Shown in pieces: positions 9,290 to 20,298 of a stretch of 64,000 bases of DNA. A model generated the notes under the pieces. The model was given only the letters and a program-made list of their open reading frames with translations, was not told where the DNA came from and ran no database searches. How positions within the stretch are numbered: the stretch's first letter is position 1; the number at the start of each line of letters is the position of its first letter. The translations under genes and the position numbers were made by a program. The stretch is from Loripinus fragilis (lineage: Eukaryota; Mollusca; Bivalvia; Lucinida; Lucinidae), in the NCBI GenBank assembly GCA_964019695.1, contig CAXHUL010000503.1, forward strand, positions 248,001-312,000, read 5' to 3'.

Positions 9290-11320
9290 TAAGTAAGGTT
9301 GCAAAGATCAGGAATCGATACAATCAAGTACCACACCTGACCCAGGATACCAATGGGAAAGTGACAAACTCACAGAAGACACCACAAACGAGAGCCAAGA
9401 GGTCAGCCCTTTCCCAGCAGGTGACCACGAAGCACATATAAACAGACGCGCACAAAACATAGCAAACACAAGACAGAACAAAAACATAGAAGATCCACAA
9501 AAGAAGTACCGCCTTGGAACGGTCAGTAAAATATTTTACTGGAGGGCTTAAACCGGTTTAACGGCGCCAACCTCACCCTTAATTCAGATGTGGATCAAGA
9601 CACATAGATATTTGGTTTGCATGAAAGACCCCTAACTTATCAATGCATCATCTCCTAAAACATATAAATCAAGATATAACAAGGAGATAAAGCAAGGATA
9701 AGGACTCAACAGTAAATTAAACTGAATACCGGAGCAAAAGAAATCCAACAGGTAAACCCCGGTGGGCCTGACAAACAGCCAAAGCATCAGGCCCCTACCA
9801 TCTCATCAATAGATAAGTCTTTAAGTCGGAACCATCATAGAGTCTGAAGTCCGACCCACCGGCGTGCAATTAAAGAGGAAAGCAAAGTTGCCAACTGTGA
9901 TTGGGTTGACTACCAAGCATGCAGTCTGTTGCAATACATTAATGTTATAGCCAATCTTTTTATAATGGGAAATTATTTTAATGAACTGCGCTGAAAAATT
10001 ATTAGAGCCAACAATCTTCTTCAACTTATACACCAAGTCACCATAGAAATCAGGTTCCGAAAGTCCTTGGCGCAAGAGAGATTTAAGTCCAACTTGGAAT
10101 TTAGAAATCAAATCAAAGTATCGTCTATAAAATTTTGAAAATGTTTTGCGAAGTTTATGATACCGATAGCCCTGTTTAAGAAGTTTCTGAGTTAACAATT
10201 TATTGCGGGTGTTAAAGTCAGTAACATAGCTAGATGCTCTAGCAAAACGAATGAGTTGAGAGATATAGACTCCATAGGATGATGTAGAACGAGGAACATC
10301 ACCATCTAAAAATGGGAAATTGACAATTTCAAAATCAAAGTCGTCACGTTTATCATAAATTTTGGTAGAAACAATACCATTAGAAATTGACAAATGCAAG
10401 TCTAAAAATGCGGCTTCGGTATCAGAGGCATTGGCTTTATTAAGTTGGAGCTCTGAAGGGTATATTTGACTAACCATATTTTCAAAATAAACATTATTAA
10501 TATTTAGAATATTGTCCAAATATCTGGAAGTAGTGTTAAACGCATCAATAACATCAGCCTGCTTATCATCAGAAAGAGACATCATAAAGTCCCTTTCATA
10601 ACAAAACAGGAATAAATCTGCAACCAGGGGAGCACAATTAGTGCCCATAGGAATCCCAACTACTTGTCTATAGAGCTTGGTGCCAAATCGAATAAAAATG
10701 TTGTCCAACAAAAAGGTCAGCGCATCACATACATTTTGACACGACCATGCATGATATTTTTTAGGTTTTTCTGAAGTAAAAAATGCATTTCTGTCACTAC
10801 ATGCAAGGTAAGGAGAGCCTTCTCTCTGGAAGGTTCTTTCAATAAGATCAATAAGTTTATCTTTAATTAAATTATGAGGTAAAGTAGTGTAAAGAGTAGA
10901 AAAATCATAAGTAGACAAACTGGTCGCATTGAAATCTCTAGCTTTAAGTTTATCTAAAATTTCACCTGAATTTTTAATCGACCAAAATAGGTTTTTACCG
11001 AATCTCTCATATACTTTTTCACAATATTTGATTACATGTTTTTTAACAGCTGTAAGACACAAGGTTAACAATTTAGAAAGTTCTGTTGTCGTACAAGAAC
11101 TAGAATTTGCAATAAATCTTGCTTTATAGGGTTTTTTATGGAGTTTAGGTAACCAGTACAACGTAGGAACTTTGTCTTGATTTTCTTTAGCTTTGACACC
11201 AAAATGTAGGGCTGTATGACAACCATGCCCATCAACAATCACCCTTTCACTTAAAGAAGGTTGCAGTTTATAGGCATTAGTGTCAACAAGCTCACGCTTA
11301 AGAGTATTAATATAATACAA
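9290..11320 (-). mobile_element. Penelope-like element (RT part plus 3' non-coding region)
   Basis: A minus-strand RT ORF (11320-9821) is followed by about 530 bp of non-coding sequence. That non-coding sequence recurs, in the opposite orientation relative to this window, at 33955-34630, and pieces recur at 48530 and 49195-49470. This links the ORF and the trailing sequence as one repeat family. No terminal repeats or target duplication were resolved. The GIY-YIG endonuclease domain of many Penelope elements was not found. Confidence 0.65.
9821..11320 (-). CDS. Penelope-like reverse transcriptase, catalytic box altered
   Basis: This 499-codon open frame is a reverse transcriptase. It has YWLPKLHKKPYKARFIANSS, then STYDFSTLYTTLPHNLIKDK (first catalytic Asp region), then VGIPMGTNCAPLVADLFLFC. 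It also has RYLDNILNINN where active enzymes have Y-x-DD, so the second catalytic Asp reads Asn. Downstream KIYDKRDDFDFEIVNFPFLD and YGVYISQLIRFARASS are typical of the FSTLYTT/GIPMGTNCAPL group that I associate with Penelope-like elements. The N-terminus seems truncated and the Met at 11320 may not be native. The YLDN change predicts an inactive copy. A bacterial retron or DIRS-type enzyme is less likely. Confidence 0.72.
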   Translation of the reverse strand: MYYINTLKRELVDTNAYKLQPSLSERVIVDGHGCHTALHFGVKAKENQDKVPTLYWLPKLHKKPYKARFIANSSSCTTTELSKLLTLCLTAVKKHVIKYCEKVYERFGKNLFWSIKNSGEILDKLKARDFNATSLSTYDFSTLYTTLPHNLIKDKLIDLIERTFQREGSPYLACSDRNAFFTSEKPKKYHAWSCQNVCDALTFLLDNIFIRFGTKLYRQVVGIPMGTNCAPLVADLFLFCYERDFMMSLSDDKQADVIDAFNTTSRYLDNILNINNVYFENMVSQIYPSELQLNKANASDTEAAFLDLHLSISNGIVSTKIYDKRDDFDFEIVNFPFLDGDVPRSTSSYGVYISQLIRFARASSYVTDFNTRNKLLTQKLLKQGYRYHKLRKTFSKFYRRYFDLISKFQVGLKSLLRQGLSEPDFYGDLVYKLKKIVGSNNFSAQFIKIISHYKKIGYNINVLQQTACLVVNPITVGNFAFLFNCTPVGRTSDSMMVPT

Positions 11321-12152
11321 TCGTCATACAACTCGATGACAGAACAATTCAGCAACAGTTTTTTTAGACAATTCAGCGAAAGATTTGAGACAACTAAGCG
11401 ACACTTTTTGAGGCAATCCGGCGACACTTTTATTCCCTAACTGATAATTATTATAATTGATAAAGGGTTCATGGGCAGTTTTAAGACAATTCACCAACAT
11501 AAATGATTTATATCTTTAAAAATCAATACACTAGCAGGGCTTTATCTGCCACACCTGTGGGGCTGAATTTCGGCCCCATTCCCAATTTAAAATAGCCACC
11601 TTTTTTCCCAATTGCATGTCTATTTTTCCCAATTTTAGACCACTACAACTTATGAGAATCAATGACCCATATCACAATGTTACTTTAACACTTGCGCTTG
11701 GCATTAAACAATCTAAAATAACTTGATTTTCAGGATAAATTTTGCTCCCATAATTATATTTCATGTCAATATTTTTCCCAATTTAAACAATCAGTCATGG
11801 ACGTATATATTACCTGGACTGGAAACACCAATAGATTTACGGATAATCGTTATTCGATCTTTGTCGCGCTGAAATCCAGGTAAGCGGCAGGCAATTTCTG
11901 ATAAAGTGACAGATCACTTTAAGAGAAAGAGATGCGCATGTGTATGGGCATTTGTGTCTTCGCCCCTAGCATCTCGGTAAGAAGCGATAGGTCTGAAAGA
12001 ATAGTACCGTTTTATGGATCAGCTTCTTAGCTGCAATTTGATACCAAACATGATGTTGTTCCAGTAAAAAGTAACATAATTCCGCGGAATAAATGAACCT
12101 AAAATTACCATCTTATCCGCGTCCTGTGATGACACGGATCTTAAATTTACCC

Positions 12153-12153
<1 letters not shown>

Positions 12154-12199
<46 letters not shown>
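12154..12199 (+). repeat. 46-base uninterrupted poly-C tract
   Basis: A run of 46 consecutive cytosines follows ACCCT. It can form i-motif (C strand) or G-quadruplex (G strand) structures in principle. Poly-Pro and poly-Gly ORFs across it are artefacts. Its real length is uncertain because such runs are hard to sequence. Confidence 0.95.
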
Positions 12200-12202
<3 letters not shown>

Positions 12203-12370
12203 ATACGTCCGTGGTGATGAGCGCTTATTAGCCAAACATCGCTTGGTAAAGAAAATGAAATGTGAAACTATTCAACAAAAGAAAATGAACTTTCGATAAG
12301 AATTAAAAAAAATAAAACGTGGGTTACAGTTCATTCACTATTGCACGGATCATAAATACAGCTATAATAT

Positions 12371-12608
12371 GGGCCTCAACGCAAGAAAAAATCTGTCTTC
12401 GGGGGATTTGCGAACAACACAGGCGCAGACCAGCCTGCGCATCCGCGCAGTCTGATCAGCGCCTTTTTATTCGCTTTTTGGAAAGTATCATATGTAAACT
12501 TGCTGCAGGTGAAATTTCAAGCTAGTCTCTATAGCTGAGGAGACTGGTTTGAAACACTCTTTGTCAACCCCTCCCCCCGGAGCCAGGTTTTCTCACAACG
12601 AGGCCCAA
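12371..12608 (-). mobile_element. MITE family B, copy 2 (nested in the 2.5-kb element)
   Basis: The ends GGGCCTCAACGCAAGAAAAA and GGTTTTCTCACAACGAGGCC match the TIRs of the copy at 1782. The interior is in the opposite orientation (GACCAGCCTGCGCATCCGCG then CAGTCTGATCAGCGCCTTT; GCTGAGGAGACTGGTTTGAA). Confidence 0.8.
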
Positions 12609-14064
12609 ATGATGCCAAACAATCTAGTGTTCTCAGAAAAAAAATATCCAAGAAAAAAGGTAACGCATCAGGCTTTTCTTCATTTCACAGACATGGAAGA
12701 AGGTATTTTTTTTCATACAACGCAATTAACCCACATAAGCCTAACGTCCTTTTTGTGGGGCATAGGTAAACAGTGCAGAACCAGATGAGACCCAGCTGAA
12801 CGCGGTATCTGATCAGGGTCTCCATCGTTTGCTTACAGAATGCTCTATAAAAATTTAAGAAAATGAAAATGACACCCAGTACCCCTTAAAACGAAATCGC
12901 CTGGTCCAATTGAGTGGAGAGGGCGTAAATGAATTAAACAGAAATTCAGTATCTTTTGTTTAATTCTTTAATTGGCTATTATTGTCAGTTGTTGAGAATA
13001 CCACTTCTAAAATAAGTCCTTTTGGTTGAAGAGATATTTAACGCAGTCGCGGAAATAATTACTGCTCACAGCTGTCTTAACCAACTACATTGTTAATTGT
13101 TAAACAAAAGCTTTTTAAGGAAATGAAATGAAGTGTATCTATGGTTGACAAAGCATCATTTATAATTAAATGTATTTTTTCACGCTTTTAAACCCTGCAA
13201 TGTGGCTAAATTTCTGGTGTACATTAGAGGCAATGTGTAGGTTCCCAGTGTTGGGACACCTCCGTAGAGTGGAACGTTATGCGGAAATATGAAGGAAAGA
13301 CGATTTTGCTAGCATCTTATCTGCATGATTTTATTTTGTTTTTGCTAAAAAAATTAAAATTTTAGTTCGGAAATGTGTAATTTATGTATTAAGTGTTAAG
13401 TATATCAAAAATACTCACATCAATTAGCTCTACAACCGACAATTTCGATGGTATAGAATATACAGATGTAGTACGAAAAGTTGAAAATTTTATCATTTTG
13501 CCTCTTTTTCATATCGTCTCTGCAACAAAAGTTTGCAATATAACGATATTCTACAAAATGCAAATTTAGGACAAATATATAAACGTTCAGGAATTTAAAG
13601 AATTACACTCATTGAGCGCTTCACATTGCCACAGTTAAAGTGACAAGTACCTCAGTAAAATTCTAACTTCCACTATTTTCAAGATGGCGGCTTGTAAACA
13701 ACGCAATCTGTCCAAAATAACACGAAAATTAACCATTATCCACTGATTTTATTCCACTATAGCACATATGAGATATACTTAAAAACTTATTCTCGTAAAT
13801 TCCGTAAGAATTTTCTCCACATATATTGAATATTCACGGTTTTAACATTGAAAACTTTCCTATGGATCATCGCTATGAACAGCCTCTTTGAAAATGGCGG
13901 CAGAAAGGTATTTATCTCGGCGTATACCCGATTTACGCGTAGGCAATAATATTGATAAAATAGATAAGAAGCCAATCCCTTCAAGTATACATCCGTGATT
14001 AAGTCTATATTTTTTCCCAATTTTGGCCAGGGGCCGCTTCCCAAGATTGCTGGATAAAGCCCTG

Positions 14065-14325
14065 ACTAGACAGAAATTAGTGGAAAAAATTAAAATTCTT
14101 TTAACTTACGAATTAAACGAAAGATCTAAAAAAGAAAACAACCTATATAAAATGATAATAATATATAAATAATAATTATAACAATCTCAGCAGAAAGCTG
14201 TAGCAGAGAGTGCACCACCCTAGCTACCGCCCACCATATCTATGCAATATACATTGTACTGCAATTTTCATAAGTATAAAAATGAAAAAAATGACAATTT
14301 TCTTTACCAATATAGCTTTCACATT
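14065..14325. other. spacer, nothing recognised
   Basis: AT-rich sequence between the CAGGG-ended element and the MITE pair; no coding or RNA signal seen. Confidence 0.4.
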
Positions 14326-14562
14326 TTAGCCGTGACACGAGATTTCCAACAATGTGGTATGTGCGACCAGCAAAGCCTCAGATCAGCCTGCGCATACGTG
14401 CAGTCTGATCAGAGCCTTTGCTAGTCCATTGAATATTCTATGAGTGTTAAGCTACTGACTGAACATCATTTGGAGTTTCTAAGCTTAAAAGGAGGCTGCA
14501 GAGGCTCGTCCGAGTCTACACATGTCAAAACGCCAAATTGTTGGAAATCTCATGCACTGGCT
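14326..14562 (+). mobile_element. MITE family A, copy 1 of an inverted pair
   Basis: Ends: GCCGTGACACGAGATTTCCA at the left and TTGGAAATCTCATGCACTGG at the right, giving TIRs of about 30 bp. The core is CAGATCAGCCTGCGCATACG, CAGTCTGATCAGAGCCTTTG. The next copy (14638) has the reverse interior orientation, so the two together form a possible cruciform about 550 bp long. Confidence 0.82.
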
Positions 14563-14637
14563 CCATGATTAGTAACATCCATGCAGATACAGAACAGCAG
14601 TCACATGTAGAAATGATTGATACTGACATAGTATATT

Positions 14638-14876
14638 TGAGCCGTGACATGTGATTTCCAACAATGAGACATTTTGACAAGTGCAGACTCAGGCGAGCCT
14701 ATGCAGTCCCTTTTTAAGCTTAAAGACTCCAAATGGTGTTCAGTCAGTAGCTTAACAATCATAGAATATTCAAGGGACTAGCAAAGGCTCTGATCAGACT
14801 GCGCATATGCGCAGGCTGATCTGAGGCTTTGCTGGTCGCACATACCAAAGTGTTGGAAATCTCATACCATGGCTCA
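14638..14876 (-). mobile_element. MITE family A, copy 2 of an inverted pair
   Basis: Left end GCCGTGACATGTGATTTCCA and right end TTGGAAATCTCATACCATGG. The interior GATCAGACTGCGCATATGCG then CAGGCTGATCTGAGG is the reverse complement of the copy at 14326. Both copies keep their ends. Family A and family B share the GATCAGACTGCGCAT core although their terminal sequences differ. Confidence 0.82.
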
Positions 14877-15230
14877 TATATTTGATGGCCACAAATAACT
14901 CTCTCAAGATACATTCTGATCAATGATTATCCCTAATTGCAATATGATTACCAATTATAATTATCAGTTACAATTCAATTGACGAATCAAACAAAGGCAT
15001 CAAAGAATTGTCTCAAAAAGTGTTGCTGAGTTATCTCAAAATTTGTCTTAGAATTGTCTCAAAAACCGTGTCGCCAAATTGTTCTGTCCCCGAGTTGTCT
15101 TGATTCCAAAGTCACCCCCTTTGCAGGTTAAAGAATTAACCCTCAGTAACGGTAATTTAGATACGAGATAGATATAGATAGATATATCCCTAAATATGTC
15201 AAATTATTTTGCAAACATTTACTTTGTCCA
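14877..15230. other. spacer with an inverted match to sequence near 11335-11470
   Basis: Around 14920-15095 words such as TTGTCTCAAAAAGTGT, TGTCGCCAAATTGT, AATTATAATTATCAGTTA and TTGACGAATC mirror the stretch at 11335-11500 (GACAATTCAGC, GCGACACTTTTTGAGGCAA, TAATTATTATAATTG). This suggests inverted flanks outside the 11535-14064 element and the MITE pair. No gene is seen. Confidence 0.5.
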
Positions 15231-15420
15231 AAGAAATTACGGTCATTCTACTCCCTTCTGCTGATTCAAGAAGGGCTCTTGTCAGTTACAAGCGAAAGTA
15301 TGTGCACGAAGAACTGGTTAACCACTAAGTCAAGCTTGCCCAGGAAAAAAGTCTGGTGAACTGACAGTGTCCCGACATGACCATATCTGTTGACTGGGAC
15401 ATAAAGGATCAAACCAAATA
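15231..15420 (+). mobile_element. 5'-truncated SINE (same family as 24004)
   Basis: The stretch matches the body of the SINE at 24004-24322: GGTCATTCTACTCCCTTCTG, CAGTTACAAGCGAAAGTATG, GTTGACTGGGACATAAAG. The tRNA-like head is missing. Such truncated copies are non-coding. Confidence 0.75.
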
Positions 15421-15471
15421 AATGTGTTTGAAAAATATTGCAAGTTATAAGAGAAGACTCTGGAATGTCAG

Positions 15472-15863
15472 CTGAGGCCAGAATTTTTTTATTAGTTGAT
15501 TTAAAGGAATTGTTTTTCAGATTTAGGGTCGGGGGGACAAAAAAAAAAAAAAAATTTTTAAATATCCCCAGAAAAAACAGTAAAACTGGTAAGGCAAACC
15601 AACTGTCTGTTTTAAATTTTTAAATTTTCCTAAAAATCTGGACAGGGCAATCACTTTTAACAGTGTCACTCTCAAAACTCAAAAATACACAGACAGAACC
15701 TCAAAAAAAATCATTATTTTTTGAACGAAACAAATAATATTAAGAGTCGGCAGATAAAATAAAAAAAATTTTTTAGAAAATAAATTTTATTTTTTCCTAC
15801 TTTCCGAAAAATTACAGTAGGAGGGTTTGTAAATCAACTAATAAAAAAATTCTGGCCTGAGCC
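15472..15863. mobile_element. MITE with 32-bp terminal inverted repeats
   Basis: The left end AGGCCAGAATTTTTTTATTA then GTTGATTTA is nearly the exact reverse complement of the right end TAAATCAACTAATAAAAAAA then TTCTGGCCT. It is about 390 bp long and non-coding with an A run at 15540. A target duplication was not resolved. Confidence 0.85.
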
Positions 15864-16319
15864 TGATAGAAAATGATGAGTAGTATAGCAAGGAACTTTA
15901 AACTTAAGATGGCCTTTTCTTATCAAAGAGCACCATCCTTATTGACAAGCATATGGTTTGAGGCAGAGTATTTCACCAACACAATTTCTAAAATTTGAAA
16001 TTCAAAACAAACACAGAAGCCAGTACTGAAGATACAGTAGATGTAACATTTCAAAAGTTATGGAAAAGCAGAAAATAGCAAGTGGACTGTTTAAGTTGGC
16101 CTAGTTCTTCTCAGTTCAGTATGACACTTTCAAAGTTGACAAGGCAAGAAAGTACTGTTTGGTCAACTAAATACAATTTATTTGAAATGAGAGTTTTGAA
16201 AAATCACCATCTAACACATTGGTGGCACTTGAAGTCTTATTGATTGTCAGATTTGATTGCAATTTGGCATGTTTTTATAGTAGGAGTATTTTTTTTTTGT
16301 TTCTAACAGGTGGTCCTTG

Positions 16320-16550
16320 GCTGATCCAGTTAGGCCAAAAAAAACTGTGTTTAGGGTAACACGACCCTACCCAAATTTACTGGTGAAACTTAGAATTTTT
16401 TCAGGTTTTCTGGAAAAAAATATGATTTTATGCACTTTGAAAGGTATTTCAGGAAATGCCTTTCAAAATGCATAAAATTATATTTTTTTCCAGAAAAAAA
16501 ATGATTTAAAAAAAACATGCGTGCCTACCCTAGCCAATGGTGGCCTGACA
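16320..16550. mobile_element. foldback element with an 84-bp near-perfect hairpin
   Basis: Sequence 16409-16494 is palindromic: the arm CTGGAAAAAAATATGATTTT then ATGCACTTTGAAAGG is mirrored by CCTTTCAAAATGCATAAAAT then TATATTTTTTTCCAG. It lies about 110 bp upstream of the first DLEC1 coding exon. The flanks (TAGGCCAAAAAAAACTGTG) recall the ends of the element at 36521. Confidence 0.8.
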
Positions 16551-16667
16551 CTGTAAACAGGCTGGGTTGTTGGGCCTAATCTAGGTCCAAACTATTTGCA
16601 ATGGTTATCAGAAGAAACCACTAGCAGTTAAAGATGAATCATTCTCATTTTATCACAGAGATAGAAA

Positions 16668-16883
16668 ATGCCTGCCCAAACTGATGCCAGAGGGGAAGAA
16701 CCCCCTATGTTCCTACAGAGACCATCCACTGGAAAGTCACAAGATGTACGCCATATTCTGGCGAAGACATTTCGAGAAATATTTACAAGAGATCCTGTTG
16801 GTATTGATACGATGAAAAACCTGGCTGTATCCAAAGGTGGAGATGATCCCTACCGTGAACGTTATGTTGATGCACTACAGAAG
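16668..16883 (+). CDS. DLEC1: DLEC1 exon 1 (first coding exon, N-terminus)
   Basis: This encodes 72 residues from ATG 16668 (MPAQTDARGEEP...). An in-frame TAG at 16662 just upstream fixes this Met as the first possible start. A possible acceptor (ATCACAG) at 16658 suggests a 5' untranslated exon further upstream. The segment DVRHILAKTFREIF corresponds to the conserved DISHLLTGVFRNLY-type stretch of vertebrate DLEC1. The exon ends in phase 0 at the donor AAG|GTAAGA. It is predicted mostly helical and precedes the ASH domains. No TATA box or promoter element could be defended. Confidence 0.85.
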
Positions 16884-16894
16884 GTAAGATACTT

Positions 16895-17100
16895 AACCCA
16901 TTACTCCATAGGCTATTTTTAGATCATGACATCATTTTCTATTTTTAGAAAAAATTCAAGAATTCAAGTTTGAATACTTCGAAAATAGTATGGAAAATTG
17001 AGCATTTGCTCCAAAAGAGCAAATGCTCCGTTTTCCATAATATTTTCAAATGCATGATATTTCAAAGGCGTCAATACTCTTTTGAAAACAGTGTTTATCC
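16895..17100. mobile_element. foldback fragment related to the ends of the 21.4-25.3 kb inverted repeat
   Basis: TTAACCCATTACTCCATAGG then CTATTTTTAGATCATGACAT matches, reversed, the outer right end at about 25212-25278. A hairpin follows (GAGCATTTGCTC, CAAAAGAGCAAATGCTC), like that at 21510-21560. It starts 11 bp downstream of the exon 1 donor. Confidence 0.7.
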
Positions 17101-18569
17101 AGATCAACTTCTGATGAAGCCACCTTATCATGGTCTACGGTAAATGCTCTAGAATTTCAAACACCTGTTGTCTGACAAAAAAAACCCCAGAGAAACAGTG
17201 CAGACCCAGATCAGACTGCTTCTAAAAAACAGTCTGATCAGGGTCTTCCCTGTTTGCTATTCTGATAAGCATTTTGTGAATTACAACCCTAAAAACATTT
17301 TGTTTGAGAACAGAAATCTAGAAAATTGTTCGAAATTTTAGAATGTTTACCATACTCATTTTTCAGCCACACCATAAATCCATATCAGTAATGTAATATA
17401 AATGTCTGGCATTTTCCTTCGGCCAGGTCTGTTGAATTTGGGGAAAAAAAGCATTTGGACCATCTAATTGGGAAAACAAGAACATGACTACCATTTTAAA
17501 CAGATTAAAACAATATAAGAAATTAGCAGTGTAAAGCTGTAACATGTGTGTTGCTTTAATGGCCCACCATAATTACATATGAAAAACATGTTTTCATTCA
17601 CATTTTTATGCAAATTTTCATGTATCTGTAACTTTGGTAATTTTGATCGGATTTTCATGAAATTTTCTCCAAAATGTAGAACTAAGTAATTGAGAAAGAT
17701 ATACACCCCTTTTTGGAAGTTTTTTCTCTTCAATGAATTGGGAAGGGGCCGTTATTTGGCCCCAATCAGGCGTAGGAAATCCCTGAATGTGACATTGATA
17801 CATTGTTCTTTGATATAATGACATTTCTTGCACACCAGATTTAGGTTTCTGTGTGAGAGAGAATTCTATTTCAATACCCCATACTAACCTGTAGGAAAGT
17901 TAAATTGAACAGCTGAACAGACAAGTGATGTCACTAAGTTGAAGTGAGGTCATCATGTTTTATCACATCTTAGCATATTCATGAAATTCTGGAAGCATTT
18001 TTAAAATATAATAATGTGATATTCAATGGTGAGCAAGAAAAAGAATCTTCAATTTGTGCATATATAAGGATGCAATAGAAAAATCTGTCCCTTGTGATCA
18101 GCTTTTGTCATCACTTGGCAAGCCTCATGATACCAAATGTAGACCCTTGGGACAGGTTTTTCTATCCCACCCTCACACGCATGATAGATTCTTTTATCAC
18201 ATGATGTCGCATCATGGAGTGAGATAACGCCATACAATATAAATCATAAACCACTAGTGGTTTACAAATTTAGTAACGTCGCGTAATGACGTCCATTATA
18301 ACATTGCATTAAAGTTTGGAAAATCTTGACGTTTTCACACCAAAGATAAGATTCTAAGTACATTTTGTGTATTTTAATGTCATGTGATAAAACGAATCTA
18401 ACATTCATGCCCCTGTATTATTGAATTTATTTAACTTGCTGCGAAAAAGTGCTAAAATGCTCAGCAAGCCTCGCATTTTAATACTTTTCCCCAACTTGTT
18501 TAATAAATTTAATAAAATATGAGCACTGAATGTAAGATCCTATAAATATAATGACATTCTCTTCTTCAG
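17101..18569. other. intron 1 remainder: small foldback elements, no gene
   Basis: Near 17185-17265 there is a GATCAGACTG foldback (GACCCAGATCAGACTGCTTC and cagtctgatcagggtcttcc). At about 18060-18200 there is a foldback (AGAAAAATCTGTCCCTTG ... GACAGGTTTTTCTATCCC) with a cousin at 45625-45745. At 18225-18530 another repeat (AAACCACTAGTGGTTTACAA) resembles 32130-32300. The remaining sequence is unremarkable AT-rich intron. Confidence 0.55.
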
Positions 18570-18723
18570 GTATTTGATGAGAGACAGAGAAGAATGGAGG
18601 AGGCAGCAATGTTGGAAAGACATATCATGCAAGCTCAAGCAAGGGCCATGTCTGCCGATGAGCGAGAACTAAACCGAGCCAATCAGAGTTGTGTTAATTA
18701 TGGTGACCTTGGACTACCTCCAG
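18570..18723 (+). CDS. DLEC1: DLEC1 exon 2
   Basis: This encodes VFDERQRRMEEAAMLERHIM and continues QAQARAMSADERELNR. The MLERHIxQAQARAx block is one of the best conserved N-terminal signatures of DLEC1 and is charged and helical. The acceptor is CTCTTCTTCAG|G and the donor CCTCCAG|GTATGC. Phase 0 in, phase 1 out, matching the neighbours. No defects are seen. Confidence 0.9.
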
Positions 18724-19298
18724 GTATGCTATATTGTGCAGGAAATCAGCCAGATCTTCATGGATATGTATAAGGGTATGATGGGGCATCCAAAATCACT
18801 AATTGTTAAAATGTTTGTCCCATGATCACACTCAATGAAACCATTTTCACAAAGATCAGTTTATTTTCAAAATTATGGGCTCAATCCTTTAATTTTACTA
18901 AAACACTTTGTTTACTCTGTTTCAAATTTTCGGCCACTTGGCCTTTGTCAAGAAACAAATAATTGGATTAATGTAGGGAGCTACATCTCCATTGTCTAAG
19001 CCAACCATTAAATATATCTGATATATCTGATAGATTAGAACAATATTCAGTCAACCAGGCAGATACTTTCACCTAATTTTGAGCGTTAAATTATTAATAT
19101 TTTCTTTTCTTATAGTTTAACATTTGTTTGGGTGCTAAAAAGAATCCTCTCATTGAGCATTGAGAGTGTTCTTTTGAACACCCCAAAAATATGTTTTGCT
19201 GAGAAATAAGGAAAAAGCTTGTGACATAAATGAACCGCTGTTATGAATTATCCTCATTTTTTTCAATATGATTGAAAAGCTCTGTTTAATCATTTCAG
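18724..19298. other. intron 2 with a GGTGCTCAAAAGAAC hairpin MITE
   Basis: A foldback at about 19110-19205 reads TTTGGGTGCTAAAAAGAATC, CTCTCATTGAG, then TGTTCTTTTGAACACCCC. It belongs to the same family as copies at 26630, 27220, 35335, 47400 and 59850. The rest is plain intron. Confidence 0.6.
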
Positions 19299-19409
19299 GC
19301 AGGTCCAATTTCCGCTCATGCATTGACACAGAACTGCTCAAGAAGCACAGACTGCTGACACCTAGTGACTATTCCACTGATGAGCCAGCCCCCATTCCAC
19401 CACCTCTCG
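19299..19409 (+). CDS. DLEC1: DLEC1 exon 3
   Basis: This encodes GRSNFRSCIDTELLKKHRLL then TPSDYSTDEPAPIPPPLG, matching the vertebrate CIDSELLRKHHLISPEDY block. Both borders are phase 1 (acceptor TTTCAG|GC, donor CTCG|GTAGGA). It ends with a proline-rich linker. No defects. Confidence 0.9.
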
Positions 19410-20298
19410 GTAGGATGTTCCCTTCTTGTATAATATTTCTCTCTTAATATTGATGCACCTCCATTTTTATATGGGAATTACCTATGTATCAATTTGTGTG
19501 CCTTTTTTTTACCCTTCACCTGCTATGAAAAAAATGTATCTGAAAATGTCATCTGCTGAAGTTGTCTGCTTACGCCAAGGACTGATTTTAGCATACAGAC
19601 AGTGTGGACCCTGTTTGCTACAGATATGTTTAAAAAGGACCAGCAGATGACAAACAGTAGAAAACAGTCATTAATTTATTTCTGAATTAATTTCTACTCT
19701 TTCTCACCTAAAACAGGCTTTGGATATTCAATAGAACAATCACATGGTGTATATCCATAGCATATATTTTTGTTGAGAAAAAGAAAAAAAAAACTTTTTC
19801 CTCAATAAAGTTACAAAAAATATACTTTAATATGGTAATCTTTAGCTGCTTTTGTCTGCAGCTGTTCTTAGCTATTCTGTCATGCATGTTTCCTACTTTT
19901 TATCCTGGCCATAAATGGAAATTTTTCTTTGTTTCCTTAAGCCCAATTAAGAAATTTTAAAAAAGGGACGGTAGTTAGGAAAATATTTTTTATTATGTTA
20001 AAAGTTTTTATGTGGGGAAAAAGTGGAAACAGTTTGGCAGTACTGTGAAATTCCTTGAAATCTCCTAAAATGCTTAGAAAAAATTAGGGTCAGGGGCAAA
20101 AAACTAGACATTGTGGGGTAACTCATGTGCTTATCCGGAAAGTTTTGTAAGAGTGGAAGCTCACAAATAATTTTTAGGCCTAAACTGTATATAACAAACC
20201 TATAAGGCAAGATAGGCTTGAACAAACAGTGTAAGCCAAGACCAGCACTTTTTTAGAGTAGATAGGATAAATAGCTTAGATGTCCAAAGAGTTAGGGT
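19410..20298. other. intron 3, first part; no gene
   Basis: Around 19545-19650 there is a piece of the CTGCTGAAAT/GTGTGGACCC foldback family. The rest is AT-rich intron without a recognisable element. Confidence 0.45.

Larger units (their letters stand above)
11535..14064. mobile_element. non-autonomous DNA transposon, CAGGGCTTTATC ends, 2.5 kb
   Basis: The left end CAGGGCTTTATC (11535) is the reverse complement of the right end GATAAAGCCCTG (14053-14064). ACTAG flanks both sides (11530-11534 and 14065-14069); a 6-bp duplication with one mismatch is also possible. Just inside both ends the word TTTTTCCCAATTT recurs several times (11583-11790 and about 14009-14025), as subterminal repeats. 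No transposase was found. It contains a MITE family B copy and a long poly-C tract. CAGGG-type ends also occur at 29444 and 38561. Confidence 0.75.

Noticed and set aside
12019..12299. Poly-Gly and poly-Pro ORFs
   Set aside because: They are translations of the poly-C homopolymer.
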